In this document: positions 1 through 8,937 of the stretch, piece after piece
How positions within the stretch are numbered: the stretch's first letter is position 1
Layout of the letters: each line of letters opens with the position of its first letter
Assembly: GCA_023954475.1 (NCBI GenBank)
Contig: JAMLHW010000003.1
Location: 434,001-498,000, forward strand
DNA length: 64,000 nt
Direction of reading: 5' to 3'
Origin: Anaerolineae bacterium
GTDB taxonomy: Bacteria; Chloroflexota; Anaerolineae; Promineifilales; Promineifilaceae
Translations under genes and position numbers: made by a program
The notes under the pieces: generated by a model
The model's input: the letters and a program-made list of their open reading frames with translations, nothing else
What the model was told of the DNA's origin: nothing
Database searches by the model: none

Positions 1-260
1 ACCGTGATTTTATGTGCCCAGGTCGTGAATTTGCTGCGCCCGGCGAACGTCTCCAGGTTGGCGAGGATTTTGAGCAGGGCTTCCTGGACGAAATCTTCGG
101 CCATTGGCGCAAATTCGGGGCCGGATGTGTTGACCCAGTTGGTGAGACCACGGCGCAAACCATCGAGTAGAATAGGACGCAAATCGGCAATCGCGTCTTC
201 GCGCGCCGGGCCAATAGCACCGAGATCGGCAAGCCATTCATCGTTGGTTCGTTGCTGCAT
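1..260 (-). CDS. ECF-type RNA polymerase sigma factor, N-terminal part (truncated by window edge)
   Basis: Reading leftwards from an ATG at 260 there is an open frame to the window edge, about 86 residues. It contains a recognisable sigma-70 region 2: an acidic stretch with 'EDFVQEALLKILANLETFAG' followed by 'SKFTTWAHKI', the DxVQE...F.G.S.F.TWxxxI pattern that binds core polymerase and melts the -10 element. The remaining half (region 4) would lie left of the window. It is transcribed divergently from the glutaredoxin gene. Family assignment is good; which regulon it serves cannot be seen. The other frames here encode only low-complexity shadows. Confidence 0.72.
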   Translation of the reverse strand, partial: MQQRTNDEWLADLGAIGPAREDAIADLRPILLDGLRRGLTNWVNTSGPEFAPMAEDFVQEALLKILANLETFAGRSKFTTWAHKIT

Positions 261-378
261 GGCGTGTATTGTAGCTTGTGTGCCGGATTGACTCAATCGA
301 ATGTGACAGATGACGTGTTGGATTCGGCCGAAACCGATACAATCTCAATTGACAATTCCATTTACGGCAGGAGTTTTG

Positions 379-639
379 ATGACAGATAGTGACGGCAGCA
401 AAATCATTATGTACGGTACCGATTGGTGCTCTGATTGCCACCGGGCGCGTCGCATTCTCGATGAGCAATCCGTCGATTATGTCCGCATCGATATTGATCG
501 TCATCCCGAAGCGCGTGCCCTCGTAGCGCACATCAATGACGGGCAGGCTCGCGTACCGACGATTGTGTTTCCCGACGGATCCTTGTTGGTGGAGCCATCA
601 AATCGGGAATTATTGCGTAAACTGGCATTGCTAGACTGA
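379..639 (+). CDS. Glutaredoxin-like thiol-disulfide protein
   Basis: A small (86 aa) thioredoxin-fold protein. Residues 9-20 form the first strand and active site, with Cys17-Ser-Asp-Cys20 preceded by Trp16, and a cis-Pro region (VPTIVFPDG) follows at about residue 63. The fold and length match mycoredoxin/glutaredoxin-type proteins that reduce mixed disulfides or transfer electrons to target proteins in the cytoplasm. I chose the ATG at 379 because it has a CAGGAG ribosome site 6 nt upstream; an in-frame start at 310 would add an unlike N-terminus. It stands alone, 180 bp before the respiratory operon. The exact reductant is unknown. Confidence 0.85.
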   Translation: MTDSDGSKIIMYGTDWCSDCHRARRILDEQSVDYVRIDIDRHPEARALVAHINDGQARVPTIVFPDGSLLVEPSNRELLRKLALLD

Positions 640-756
640 TTGAATGGGGGTTGGCAGGTGTTTTTCGGCCGAAAATCAACATATTACGCCCCCAAAATCC
701 GCCGCATACCACGTTTTTTTGAATTGTGCAATTTGGAACAAACCAATTTCATTTCT

Positions 757-785
757 TTGCTATCGCTTGGTGCCTGTGTTATAAA
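757..785 (+). promoter_or_regulatory. Probable sigma-70 promoter of the nuo operon
   Basis: TTGCTA (757-762), 17-nt spacer, TATAAA (780-785), about 40 nt before the GTG start of nuoA. Both boxes are close to consensus and spacing is ideal. The gap 640-824 otherwise holds one TTTCGGCCGAAAATCA repeat copy at about 664 and no credible gene. Confidence 0.55.
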
Positions 786-824
786 TGAGAGGAATTTCAC
801 AATCACAACAGCGAGGATATTGCC

Positions 825-1193
825 GTGACAAATGAAGTCCTACAGAATTGGCAATTCATCTTCATCTTTGTAGCCTTATCCCCAATCTTTCCCGCCGCGC
901 CAGTCATTCTGAATCGCTTGCTGGGTCCTCAAAAACCCAATGCGATCAAGCAGCAGACATACGAATGCGGTATCGAAACGGTAGGCGATACTTGGATCCA
1001 GTTCAAAGTTCAATATTACATCTACGCGTTGATCTTTGTCGTATTTGACATTGAAGCGGTTTTTCTGTTTCCCATTGCGGCGGCTTGGGGTTTGCTCGGC
1101 TTGTTCGCTGTTTTTGAAGTAGCTCTCTTCATCATCATCCTCGCCGTCGGCTTGTACTATGCCTGGAATCGTGGAGCACTGGAATGGTTCTAG
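825..1193 (+). CDS. nuoA: NADH-quinone oxidoreductase subunit A (complex I membrane arm)
   Basis: A 122-residue protein with three predicted membrane helices, as expected for NuoA/ND3. The family hallmark loop between helices 1 and 2 is present (YECGIE at about 45-50, with the conserved Cys and Glu), as is the downstream FDIEAVFLFP segment with its membrane acidic pair. NuoA helps form the quinone-site/membrane-arm junction of complex I. The start is GTG at 825 with a GCGAGGA ribosome site; the upstream promoter at 757-785 suits it as first gene of the operon. NuoB, C, D, which usually follow, are missing here; nuoH is next, 31 bp downstream. Confidence 0.95.
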   Translation: MTNEVLQNWQFIFIFVALSPIFPAAPVILNRLLGPQKPNAIKQQTYECGIETVGDTWIQFKVQYYIYALIFVVFDIEAVFLFPIAAAWGLLGLFAVFEVALFIIILAVGLYYAWNRGALEWF

Positions 1194-1224
1194 GCCGTGT
1201 CAGTGACGCAGTGGAGCACACTAT

Positions 1225-2502
1225 ATGAATCCCATTGATCTACTTATAGCCACCTTACAATTGCGATTGGGCGAATATCTCGTCAGCGTTTATGGTTCTG
1301 AAAATTGGGTATTTGTTGTCCGCGATGTCCTGACAGTCCTTACGATCTCAACGTTCTGCTTGCTTATCGTTATTTTTTTGATTTGGCTTGAGCGCAAAGT
1401 CATTGCCCGTATGCAAGACCGTTTAGGCCCCAACCGTGTTGGTGGTCGTTACGGTTTACTGCAAACAGTGGCTGATGTGCTTAAACTGCTCACAAAAGAA
1501 TCGCTCACGCCGGCTGGCGCTGATAAATGGGCTTATAACCTCGCCCCGTTACTCATTGTCATGACCGCGCTTCTCATGTGGGCGGTGATACCTTTTGGGC
1601 CAGGTGCAATGGGTGCTGATCTCAACATCGGCGTTTTCTATATTCTGGCGGTTAGTTCTGTATCCGTTGTTTGCCTCCTGCTGGCAGGGTGGGGGTCGAA
1701 CAACAAATATGCTCTACTCGGCGCTTTTCGTTCGGTTGCCCAGTTGGTAAGTTACGAAGTACCGATGGTGCTTTCACTCCTGATACCTATCATTTTGGCG
1801 GGTTCAATGGCTACCGAAGCAATCATTGGTGCCCAGTACATTCCTTTCTTGTTCGTTATTCCATTGTCAGCCGTGATTTTCTTCATCTCGGCATTGGCAG
1901 AAACGGGTCGGACGCCGTTTGACTTGTTGGAAGCGGAATCGGAAATTGTGGCTGGTTTTCACGTCGAATATGGTGGTATGAAATTCGGCATGTTTTTCCT
2001 CGCCGAGTTCATTGGCACGTTGTTGATGTCGGCTCTGTTTGTGACGATTTATTGGGGTGGCTACACATTGCCGTTGGTTAATCTGGTTCTGGGCGTGTTT
2101 GGTTTGCCGCCAATTGACCTGGCCTCGCTGGCCTGGGGTCGGACGCTTTCATTACCGATTTTCTTCGGAAAAGTGTTTGTCATTTATTTTGTTTTTATTT
2201 GGATTCGGGCCACGCTGCCACGCGTACGTATCGACCAGATGCTGAATCTGAACTGGAAGTTTCTGGTTCCGCTGTCTCTGGTGCTGATCCTGGTGGTTGC
2301 CATTGTGGACAAGGCATTGCCGGCCAACACGAATGTGTGGGCTTATTCGGGTATTATGCTACTCGCCAACATTCTCATCGCGGTTGGGGCTATTGAGTTA
2401 CTGCGTCGCCGTGGTCGTCAGGAACGTGCGGCTGCAGAAGCAGCACACGATGATGAGTTGGCAGACATTTCGGCCGAAGCCCTTCCTGCGGCTCATCATT
2501 AA
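1225..2502 (+). CDS. nuoH: NADH-quinone oxidoreductase subunit H, with C-terminal extension
   Basis: An ND1/NuoH homologue. It shows the signature WLERKVIARMQDRLGPNRVG region near residue 55, the GSNNKYALLGAFRSVAQLVSYE segment near 155, and the ETGRTPFDLLEAESEIVAGFHVEY block near 225 with the clustered Glu residues of the E-channel. It links the quinone-binding pocket to the proton-pumping arm. At 425 residues it is about 100 longer than typical bacterial NuoH. The extra length is mainly an additional C-terminal helix region and a charged tail (RRRGRQERAAAEAAHDDE) that would lie on one membrane face. ATG at 1225 follows a GTGGAG site. Co-transcribed with nuoA and nuoJ. Confidence 0.95.
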   Translation: MNPIDLLIATLQLRLGEYLVSVYGSENWVFVVRDVLTVLTISTFCLLIVIFLIWLERKVIARMQDRLGPNRVGGRYGLLQTVADVLKLLTKESLTPAGADKWAYNLAPLLIVMTALLMWAVIPFGPGAMGADLNIGVFYILAVSSVSVVCLLLAGWGSNNKYALLGAFRSVAQLVSYEVPMVLSLLIPIILAGSMATEAIIGAQYIPFLFVIPLSAVIFFISALAETGRTPFDLLEAESEIVAGFHVEYGGMKFGMFFLAEFIGTLLMSALFVTIYWGGYTLPLVNLVLGVFGLPPIDLASLAWGRTLSLPIFFGKVFVIYFVFIWIRATLPRVRIDQMLNLNWKFLVPLSLVLILVVAIVDKALPANTNVWAYSGIMLLANILIAVGAIELLRRRGRQERAAAEAAHDDELADISAEALPAAHH

Positions 2503-2523
2503 GTTCAGGAGTATGTTGAACCC

Positions 2524-3057
2524 ATGACATCGCAACAAGTCATCTTCATCATCCTCGCCGTCATAACATTGGCGTCTGGTCTCGTCGTCGTTACCAACCG
2601 CAACTTGTTTCATGCTGCGTTGGCGATGATGCTATCCTTCTTTGGCGTAGCCGGATTTTACGTGCTGCTCGAAGCACCTTTCCTAGCCGCTTCACAACTG
2701 CTCGTTTATATTGGCGCTATTTCCATCCTCATCATCTTTGCCATTATGATGACCCGAAGACTGATGAGTACAGACGAATCGCCGTTCAACTCGCAGTGGA
2801 TCGCCGCACTGTTTGGGACTTTGCTTATTGGTGGCTTGATCATCTTCGTCATTGTCAGCGTCTTTTCACCATTTGGTGACATTATCATTGCCAATTCCGC
2901 GCCGCCTTCACTCGCTGTTCAGGAAAGCACTGTGTTGCTCGGCCGATCATTTGTTGACCCTGATCAATATGTTATTCCGTTTGAAATCGCCTCCGTGTTG
3001 CTGCTTGGCGCGTTGGTCGGTTCAATCGCCATTGCCAGACCGGAGAAAGAGTCATGA
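2524..3057 (+). CDS. nuoJ: NADH-quinone oxidoreductase subunit J
   Basis: A 177-residue polytopic protein of the NuoJ/ND6 family with five predicted helices. The conserved third-helix glycine-rich stretch (AASQLLVYIGAISILIIFAIMM, residues 58-80, read in two parts) carries the pi-bulge region involved in coupling. It is a core membrane-arm subunit of complex I. The ATG at 2524 follows CAGGAG 12 nt upstream. Its stop overlaps the nuoK start (ATGA), indicating translational coupling. No NuoI gene precedes it, unlike most operons. Confidence 0.94.
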   Translation: MTSQQVIFIILAVITLASGLVVVTNRNLFHAALAMMLSFFGVAGFYVLLEAPFLAASQLLVYIGAISILIIFAIMMTRRLMSTDESPFNSQWIAALFGTLLIGGLIIFVIVSVFSPFGDIIIANSAPPSLAVQESTVLLGRSFVDPDQYVIPFEIASVLLLGALVGSIAIARPEKES

Positions 3058-3362
3058 TTCCGCTTTCCTGGTACCTAATTGTCTCCGCTTTGCTGTTCTC
3101 CATCGGTTTGTTTGGGCTTTTGGCTCGCCGCAATGCTGTTGCCATGCTCATGGCCGTTGAGTTGATGCTCAATGCAGTCAATATCAATCTGGTAGCATTC
3201 TGGCGTTACCAAACACCGGAAGCGCCGGCCGGCCTGGCCTGGGCCGTCTTTGTCCTTACAATTGCGGCAGCAGAAGCCGCCGTCGGCCTCGCGCTGATTA
3301 TTTCAGTGTACCGTCGCCGTGATTCTGTAATTGCAGAAGAACTTGATACACTAAAGTTTTAA
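3054..3362 (+). CDS. nuoK: NADH-quinone oxidoreductase subunit K
   Basis: A 102-residue, three-helix protein of the NuoK/ND4L family. The membrane Glu in helix 2 (MAVELMLNAVNINLVAF, about residues 31-47) and the second in helix 3 (TIAAAEAAVGLALII) are present; both are needed for proton translocation in the family. ATG overlaps the nuoJ stop by 4 nt. nuoL starts 30 bp further on behind a GAGG site. Confidence 0.95.
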   Translation: MIPLSWYLIVSALLFSIGLFGLLARRNAVAMLMAVELMLNAVNINLVAFWRYQTPEAPAGLAWAVFVLTIAAAEAAVGLALIISVYRRRDSVIAEELDTLKF

Positions 3363-3392
3363 CGCACTGAACGCTGCCATGAGGTTTGCTCT

Positions 3393-5657
3393 ATGAGTGA
3401 CGCAACAATTACTACGCTAACCTATCTGGTTCCTGTTGGACCGCTATTAGCGTTCGTTCTGATTTTGCTCGTTACGCGCAAAAGCCGCACATTGAGCTGG
3501 ATTGTGGCGTGGCTGGGTGTGTTCGCTGCACTGGCACTGAGCTGGGTTGTCGCGTTCTACACATTTGCCCAATTCTTGACTGATTTACATGAGCTGGAAT
3601 TGCACCCACTGGTTGTATTCAGTGAGTTTATCTGGTTGCCGTTTGGCGTTTGGACGCCGGAGGGTTGCGCCAATTGCCTTTACATGGGTGTTGGCGTGGA
3701 TCCGTTGACAGCGGTAATGCTCTTTGCCGTTGGTTTCACTGTGACGATGATCTTTATCTACAGTGTCGGCTACCACAACTGGGGCAAGCCGATCGGTAAA
3801 ATCCTCGGTGTACCCAATCACGGCCAAGAAGAACCGCTCATGGCGCGCTTTTTCGCGTTCATGTCGTTGTTTGCAGGCGGTATGTTGGTTTTGGTTGTAG
3901 CCAATAACCTGCTGTTGTTGTTTATTGGCTGGGAAGTGATGGGCCTTTGTTCGTACCTACTCATTGGGTTCTGGTATGCGCGTGAATACGAACCTGATCC
4001 CAAGAACCCGCAAAAATTGCCTCCGCGTTGGGCGTCTGTCAAAGCATTTATGACGACGCGCATCGCTGATGTAATTATGTTGCTTGGCATCGTCTACTTC
4101 TATCGCGTGTTTGGCACGCTCACCTTCAGCCAGGCATTTTCGGCCGAATCGCTGGAACATGCACTGGAAACTGCGGGTGCAACAGGTTTAGGTATCATGA
4201 CGTTGCTCATTTTTGCCGGTACAGTCGGCAAATCGGCACAATGGCCGCTGCACGTCTGGTTGCCGAACGCAATGGAAGGCCCAACACCGGTTAGCGCCGT
4301 CATTCATGCGGCGGCAATGGTTTCGGCCGGTGTCTATCTCTTGTTGCGTATTTTCCCGTTGATTGGCGTCGGCCTCCACGAAACATCGTTTGTCGGGCCT
4401 GTCATCGCCGGTGTCGGCGTGTTTACGGCATTCATGGCGGCAACGATGGCGGTTGCTCAGGATGATGTCAAGGGCGTCTTAGCCTATTCGACTATTTCGC
4501 AGTTAGGTTTCATGGTTGCTGCAATTGGCATGGGTGCGTACATTGCTGCTGCCTTCCATCTGATCACGCATGCATTTTTCAAGGCATTGCTCTTCCTCGG
4601 TTCAGGTTCTGTGATTCATGGTATGGAGCATGGGGCAGAGCATGTCCATGACCATCACACGGATCCACAAGACATGATGAATATGGGTGGTCTGCGCAAG
4701 AAAATGCCGATCACGTTTTGGACTTTCCTCATCGGTGGACTGGCGCTTTCCGGATTCCCGTTCTTTTCGGCCGGTTTCTGGTCGAAAGACGAGATTTTTG
4801 CGGAAGCATTCGCCAAGGGCACTGTTGAAGGCGAGATTGTCGCGTTGGTCGTTTTTGTCGGACTGGTCGCTGCCGCCCTGTTGACGGCATTCTACACGAT
4901 GCGCCAGATTTCGTTGACTTTCCTCGGCAAACCCCGTACACCTCTGGCAGAACATGCGCATGAAAGCAATCGGTTTATGACGATTCCGCTCATTTTGCTT
5001 TCGATTTTCGCCGTTGCTCTAGGCTGGATCGGTATTCCTGACAACTTCATGCAAGGTATATTGCCGGTTTCTGAAACGCGCAACATTATGCATCATTTTG
5101 TCGGTGCGACATTGTATGAATTGTTGCACGAATTGGGGTTGCTGGAGCAGTTCTTGAAAACGCCGGACTGGTCTTGGGTACCCTTAATTGCATCGCTCTT
5201 GGTCGCTACTCTGGGTTTGTTCGCGGGTTGGTGGATTTATGGCCGCAAGCCCCTCGAATCAGGTCAGGAAGATCCGTTGGTGCGACCACTCGGCCCAATG
5301 TACGGTTTCTTGATGAACAAATGGTATTGGGACGAACTGTATGCAACGGTCTTTATTCGGCCGACAGTATGGGTTTCCGAAACATTGGTTTCTCAATGGA
5401 TCGATAAAGGCGTCATCGACGGCATTCTGCATATTGTCGCCAATGGCTATTACGCATCGGCCGGTATTGCCGCAAGAATCGAAGTGGCGTTGTTTCACGG
5501 CGTTGACGTACTCAAAGATTGGACGCTCGAATTTGCACGTGGTTTGCGCTCAATTCAGACCGGCAAGATTCAGGAATACGCATTGGTGTCGACGATCATC
5601 GGTGCCGTTTTGGCCATCATGATTTTGTGGATTGCCTCTGGCGGATGGTCTGGCTAA
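3393..5657 (+). CDS. nuoL: NADH-quinone oxidoreductase subunit L, long form
   Basis: A 754-residue Mrp-antiporter-like pump subunit. Conserved antiporter-family blocks are visible: FIGWEVMGLCSYLLIGFW (about 175-190, with the key Glu), GKSAQWPLHVWLPNAMEGPTPVSA (channel Lys), and AFFKALLFLGSGSVIHG with a His-rich loop after it. NuoL sits at the tip of the membrane arm and carries the long lateral helix. The usual length is about 610-660 residues; the extra here lies mostly in the C-terminal third, where the lateral helix and final helices map. Such lengthening is what would be expected if the arm contains a second NuoM. ATG at 3393 after GAGG. Confidence 0.93.
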   Translation: MSDATITTLTYLVPVGPLLAFVLILLVTRKSRTLSWIVAWLGVFAALALSWVVAFYTFAQFLTDLHELELHPLVVFSEFIWLPFGVWTPEGCANCLYMGVGVDPLTAVMLFAVGFTVTMIFIYSVGYHNWGKPIGKILGVPNHGQEEPLMARFFAFMSLFAGGMLVLVVANNLLLLFIGWEVMGLCSYLLIGFWYAREYEPDPKNPQKLPPRWASVKAFMTTRIADVIMLLGIVYFYRVFGTLTFSQAFSAESLEHALETAGATGLGIMTLLIFAGTVGKSAQWPLHVWLPNAMEGPTPVSAVIHAAAMVSAGVYLLLRIFPLIGVGLHETSFVGPVIAGVGVFTAFMAATMAVAQDDVKGVLAYSTISQLGFMVAAIGMGAYIAAAFHLITHAFFKALLFLGSGSVIHGMEHGAEHVHDHHTDPQDMMNMGGLRKKMPITFWTFLIGGLALSGFPFFSAGFWSKDEIFAEAFAKGTVEGEIVALVVFVGLVAAALLTAFYTMRQISLTFLGKPRTPLAEHAHESNRFMTIPLILLSIFAVALGWIGIPDNFMQGILPVSETRNIMHHFVGATLYELLHELGLLEQFLKTPDWSWVPLIASLLVATLGLFAGWWIYGRKPLESGQEDPLVRPLGPMYGFLMNKWYWDELYATVFIRPTVWVSETLVSQWIDKGVIDGILHIVANGYYASAGIAARIEVALFHGVDVLKDWTLEFARGLRSIQTGKIQEYALVSTIIGAVLAIMILWIASGGWSG

Positions 5658-5694
5658 ACATTTTGCTTGTGTTATCGCTTAGGAGAACAGTTTC

Positions 5695-7236
5695 ATGGAT
5701 CTGACTTCAAGCACCTGGTTAGTAGCTGCCGTGTTTTCGCCATTGGCGATTGCACTGTTGATTTTGCTGCTGCCATCAGACTCAAAGGTCTTGACTCGCT
5801 GGGTAGCATTCATTCTCAGCTTTGTGCCGCTCATTTTTGTGTTGATCATGTGGTTCAATTATGATCGTATCGATCCTGGTTTCCAGTTTGATACGGGTCT
5901 GGTTGAGTGGTTCCCGGCAATTGGTTCGAGTTTCCATATGGGTGTCGATGGTATCAGCTTGCCAATGATGTTGCTTACAGCCATCCTGACGCCGTTGGCG
6001 ATTCTAGCCTCCTTCAATATCGAAGATCGGCCGAAGATGTACATGTTCCTTTTCCTCTTGTTGGAAACTGCCATGTTGGGTTTGTTTGCAACGCTCGATC
6101 TGATCGTATTCTTCATCTTCTGGGAATTCAGTCTCGTGCCGATGTATTTTCTGATCCGTCTGTGGGGCGGCAAAGATCGCGCCTATGCCGGTTTTAAATT
6201 CTTTGTTTACACCATGGCCGGGAGTCTTGGATTACTCCTGTCTATACAAATCATTGGCCTGTCGACTGGCACTTTTGACATCAATGAGTTGTACACGGTT
6301 TGGGTGCAACTGGAAGGCGTTCTGCCCGTTGTGGGACTGGATGCCAACACAGTCAAGATAATCGCCTACATTGCGTTTGTTATTGCTTTTGCCATCAAAG
6401 TTCCAGTCTGGCCATTCCATACCTGGTTGCCCGATGCACATACACAGGCACCGACTGCCGGTTCTATGATTTTGGCTGGTGTATTGCTAAAGATGGGTGC
6501 TTATGGTTTCTTGCGTCTGGTCGTGCCGCTGTTCCCACAACAAGCCCATGATACAGCATGGGTATTGGCACTATTGGGTATGCTCAGCATTGTTCTTGGT
6601 GGTTTCGCCGCATTTGGACAATGGGATTTCAAACGTCTGGTTGCCTACTCGTCCATCAATCATATGGGCTTTGTCGTTCTGGGTATTGCCGTATTCGCCT
6701 GGGTTTATGGCTTACAGTACACGACTGAGGGCTATCGTCTAGATGCCATCATTGCTACAAACGGCACCGTCATGCAAATGTTTAATCACGGTCTGTCGGC
6801 TGCCGGCATGTTTTTTCTCGTGGGCGTAATCTATGAGCGCACACATACGCGCGATCTCAAACAGTACGGTGGTATCTGGAGTGTTTTACCCGTATTCGGC
6901 GGCATTCTCATTTTCGTTAGCATGGCCTCGCTTGGATTGCCCGGATTGAACGGATTCGTTGGTGAGTTCTCAATTACAAGAGGTGCTTGGGGTATTTTTA
7001 CTTTCTACGTCGTTTTGTCGATGCTCGGTCTATTAATGACTGGTGCATACATTCTCAAAGGCATCGGGTCCACACTACACGGTCCATTGAAACCGGAGTG
7101 GAAAGGGTTGCCCAGCATGACCATACGCGAACATATTGTCATTTGGCCACTCATGCTGCTCATGCTCAGCCTGGGTTTATGGCCCATGTGGTTGCAGGCT
7201 GTAATCAACGACACCGTAACAGCCATATTTAACTAA
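5695..7236 (+). CDS. nuoM: NADH-quinone oxidoreductase subunit M, first copy
   Basis: A 513-residue NuoM/ND4 antiporter-like subunit. Conserved features include FFIFWEFSLVPMYFLIRLWGG (channel Glu about residue 148), FAIKVPVWPFHTWLPDAHTQAPTAGS (channel Lys and the PFHTWLPDAH signature) and KRLVAYSSINHMGFVVLG. It forms one proton channel of the complex I membrane arm. ATG at 5695 with AGGAG. It is followed 66 bp later by a second, clearly diverged nuoM, so this is gene duplication with retained function and not an assembly duplicate. Confidence 0.94.
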   Translation: MDLTSSTWLVAAVFSPLAIALLILLLPSDSKVLTRWVAFILSFVPLIFVLIMWFNYDRIDPGFQFDTGLVEWFPAIGSSFHMGVDGISLPMMLLTAILTPLAILASFNIEDRPKMYMFLFLLLETAMLGLFATLDLIVFFIFWEFSLVPMYFLIRLWGGKDRAYAGFKFFVYTMAGSLGLLLSIQIIGLSTGTFDINELYTVWVQLEGVLPVVGLDANTVKIIAYIAFVIAFAIKVPVWPFHTWLPDAHTQAPTAGSMILAGVLLKMGAYGFLRLVVPLFPQQAHDTAWVLALLGMLSIVLGGFAAFGQWDFKRLVAYSSINHMGFVVLGIAVFAWVYGLQYTTEGYRLDAIIATNGTVMQMFNHGLSAAGMFFLVGVIYERTHTRDLKQYGGIWSVLPVFGGILIFVSMASLGLPGLNGFVGEFSITRGAWGIFTFYVVLSMLGLLMTGAYILKGIGSTLHGPLKPEWKGLPSMTIREHIVIWPLMLLMLSLGLWPMWLQAVINDTVTAIFN

Positions 7237-7302
7237 TCTAGCATTGGTGATTCAAGATGCAGCAAACATATACAGTTTGCGCTTCGAGCTAAGGTGTAGT
7301 CT

Positions 7303-8937
7303 ATGACTCAATTCCCGTTCTTGTCAGTTGTTGCACTGTCCCCGTTTGTGGCGGCGGTCATCATTTTGATGCTGCCAAAAGAACGTGGCGAGAACGCACG
7401 TATGATTGCGTTGGGAACGGCATTGCTTGGGCTGATACTGTCAGTATATATGTACGTCGACTACTTGTCGAACTTACCACCGAGCGGCTTGCCGTGGCCG
7501 GATACGCTGGCTTTCGTCGAGGAATATGCTTGGGTTCCCAGCCTCGGCATCAACTACATTGTCGGTGTCGATGGTTTGAGCTTGACCCTGGTGCTATTGA
7601 CATCGATTGTCGGCGTTGGCGGCGTGATGATTTCGTGGAGTATTGATGATCGTCCACGCGAATTTATGGCGTTCTTTATGCTGTTAGTTGCCGGTGTGCA
7701 GGGCGTTTTTGTGGCAGTAGACGCGTTTCTGCTCTTCTTCTTTTATGAAGTTGCCGTTCTACCGATGTACGTCATGATTGTGATTTGGGGTTGGAAAGAA
7801 CGACGCGAGTATGCAGCGATGAAGCTGACGCTGTATATCTTGATCGGCAGTTTCATTTCACTAATCGCATTTCTAGTTCTCTACTTTAAATTGCCGGATC
7901 TAGGCATTGAATCGACATTTGACATGCGGGTTTGGTCCGAAGCGAATTTCGCCAGTGCTATTCAGATTCGCTGGTTTATGCCGCTGTTTATCGGCTTCGC
8001 GATTCTTGCAGGTATGTTCCCGTTCCATAACTGGTCACCTGATGGTCATGTCGCTGCCCCGACTGCTGTTTCGATGATTCATGCTGGTGTTTTGATGAAG
8101 TTAGGCGCGTATGCAGCCATGCGCATGGGTATCCAGTTTCTGCCGGAAGGTGCAGTCTATTGGATGCCGTTTATCATTATTCTGACGACGATCAACGTCG
8201 TTTATGGATCCTTGGTCGCGATGAGGCAAACTGACCTCAAGTACATGATTGGTTATTCGAGTGTGAGCCACATGGGCCTTGTTACAATGGGTTTTGCGAC
8301 AATGAGTATGTTGGGTTTTACTGGCGCAGGTATTCAAATGGTCAGTCACGGTTTAATGACGGCTATGTTCTTTGCTTGTGTTGGTATGATCTATGACCGT
8401 GCCCATTCCCGTGATATGAATAAGCTGAGCGGCATGATGAAAATGTTTCCATGGGTTACAGTGGCTTTCATTGTCGCCAGTCTGGTTTCGATGGGTATGC
8501 CGGGACTATCCGGTTTCATTGCTGAGTTCCCGATTTTCCTCGGTGTGTGGGAAGGTGGTGATTTGAATTTGACGGGAACGATTTTTGGATTGAATCCAGC
8601 TTCGTTTTATCCTATTGTCGCCATCATCATTGTTCTAGGCATTATCACGACTGCTGCTTATCTGCTCCGAGCAACGCAGAGCGTATTCTTTGGCAACTAT
8701 GATGCTGACAAATGGCACGATATGAGGCCAATTTTGGCACTGGACAAGATCGTATTGGTGTCATTCAGCGTTATTCTCATTGTGATAGGTGTACTGCCGT
8801 CTGTCATAGCACCAATTGTGGAATCAGGTGTACAGCCTGTACTGATGCGTGTTCAAGAAGCGCAGGCCGGATATACGGTCTTTGATAGTGTGCATGCAAT
8901 TGCGATGACTGTTATCCAATGGTTTGGAGGTGCGTAG
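7303..8937 (+). CDS. nuoM: NADH-quinone oxidoreductase subunit M, second copy
   Basis: A 544-residue second NuoM-type subunit. It has its own versions of the hallmark segments: LFFFYEVAVLPMYVMIVIWGW (channel Glu), GMFPFHNWSPDGHVAAPTAVS (in place of PFHTWLPDAH) and KYMIGYSSVSHMGLVTMG. The channel residues look intact, so it should pump. It differs throughout from the copy at 5695-7236. Its stop codon directly abuts the GTG start of nuoN. Two NuoM subunits in one operon is the layout known as 2M complex I, which is thought to add a fourth antiporter channel and raise the proton stoichiometry; the pumping consequence here is inference. Confidence 0.92.
   Translation: MTQFPFLSVVALSPFVAAVIILMLPKERGENARMIALGTALLGLILSVYMYVDYLSNLPPSGLPWPDTLAFVEEYAWVPSLGINYIVGVDGLSLTLVLLTSIVGVGGVMISWSIDDRPREFMAFFMLLVAGVQGVFVAVDAFLLFFFYEVAVLPMYVMIVIWGWKERREYAAMKLTLYILIGSFISLIAFLVLYFKLPDLGIESTFDMRVWSEANFASAIQIRWFMPLFIGFAILAGMFPFHNWSPDGHVAAPTAVSMIHAGVLMKLGAYAAMRMGIQFLPEGAVYWMPFIIILTTINVVYGSLVAMRQTDLKYMIGYSSVSHMGLVTMGFATMSMLGFTGAGIQMVSHGLMTAMFFACVGMIYDRAHSRDMNKLSGMMKMFPWVTVAFIVASLVSMGMPGLSGFIAEFPIFLGVWEGGDLNLTGTIFGLNPASFYPIVAIIIVLGIITTAAYLLRATQSVFFGNYDADKWHDMRPILALDKIVLVSFSVILIVIGVLPSVIAPIVESGVQPVLMRVQEAQAGYTVFDSVHAIAMTVIQWFGGA

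Noticed and set aside
640-828. A 62-codon plus-strand frame ahead of nuoA
   Set aside because: It has no ribosome site or family feature, spans a TCGGCCGA repeat and the nuo promoter, and overlaps the nuoA start.
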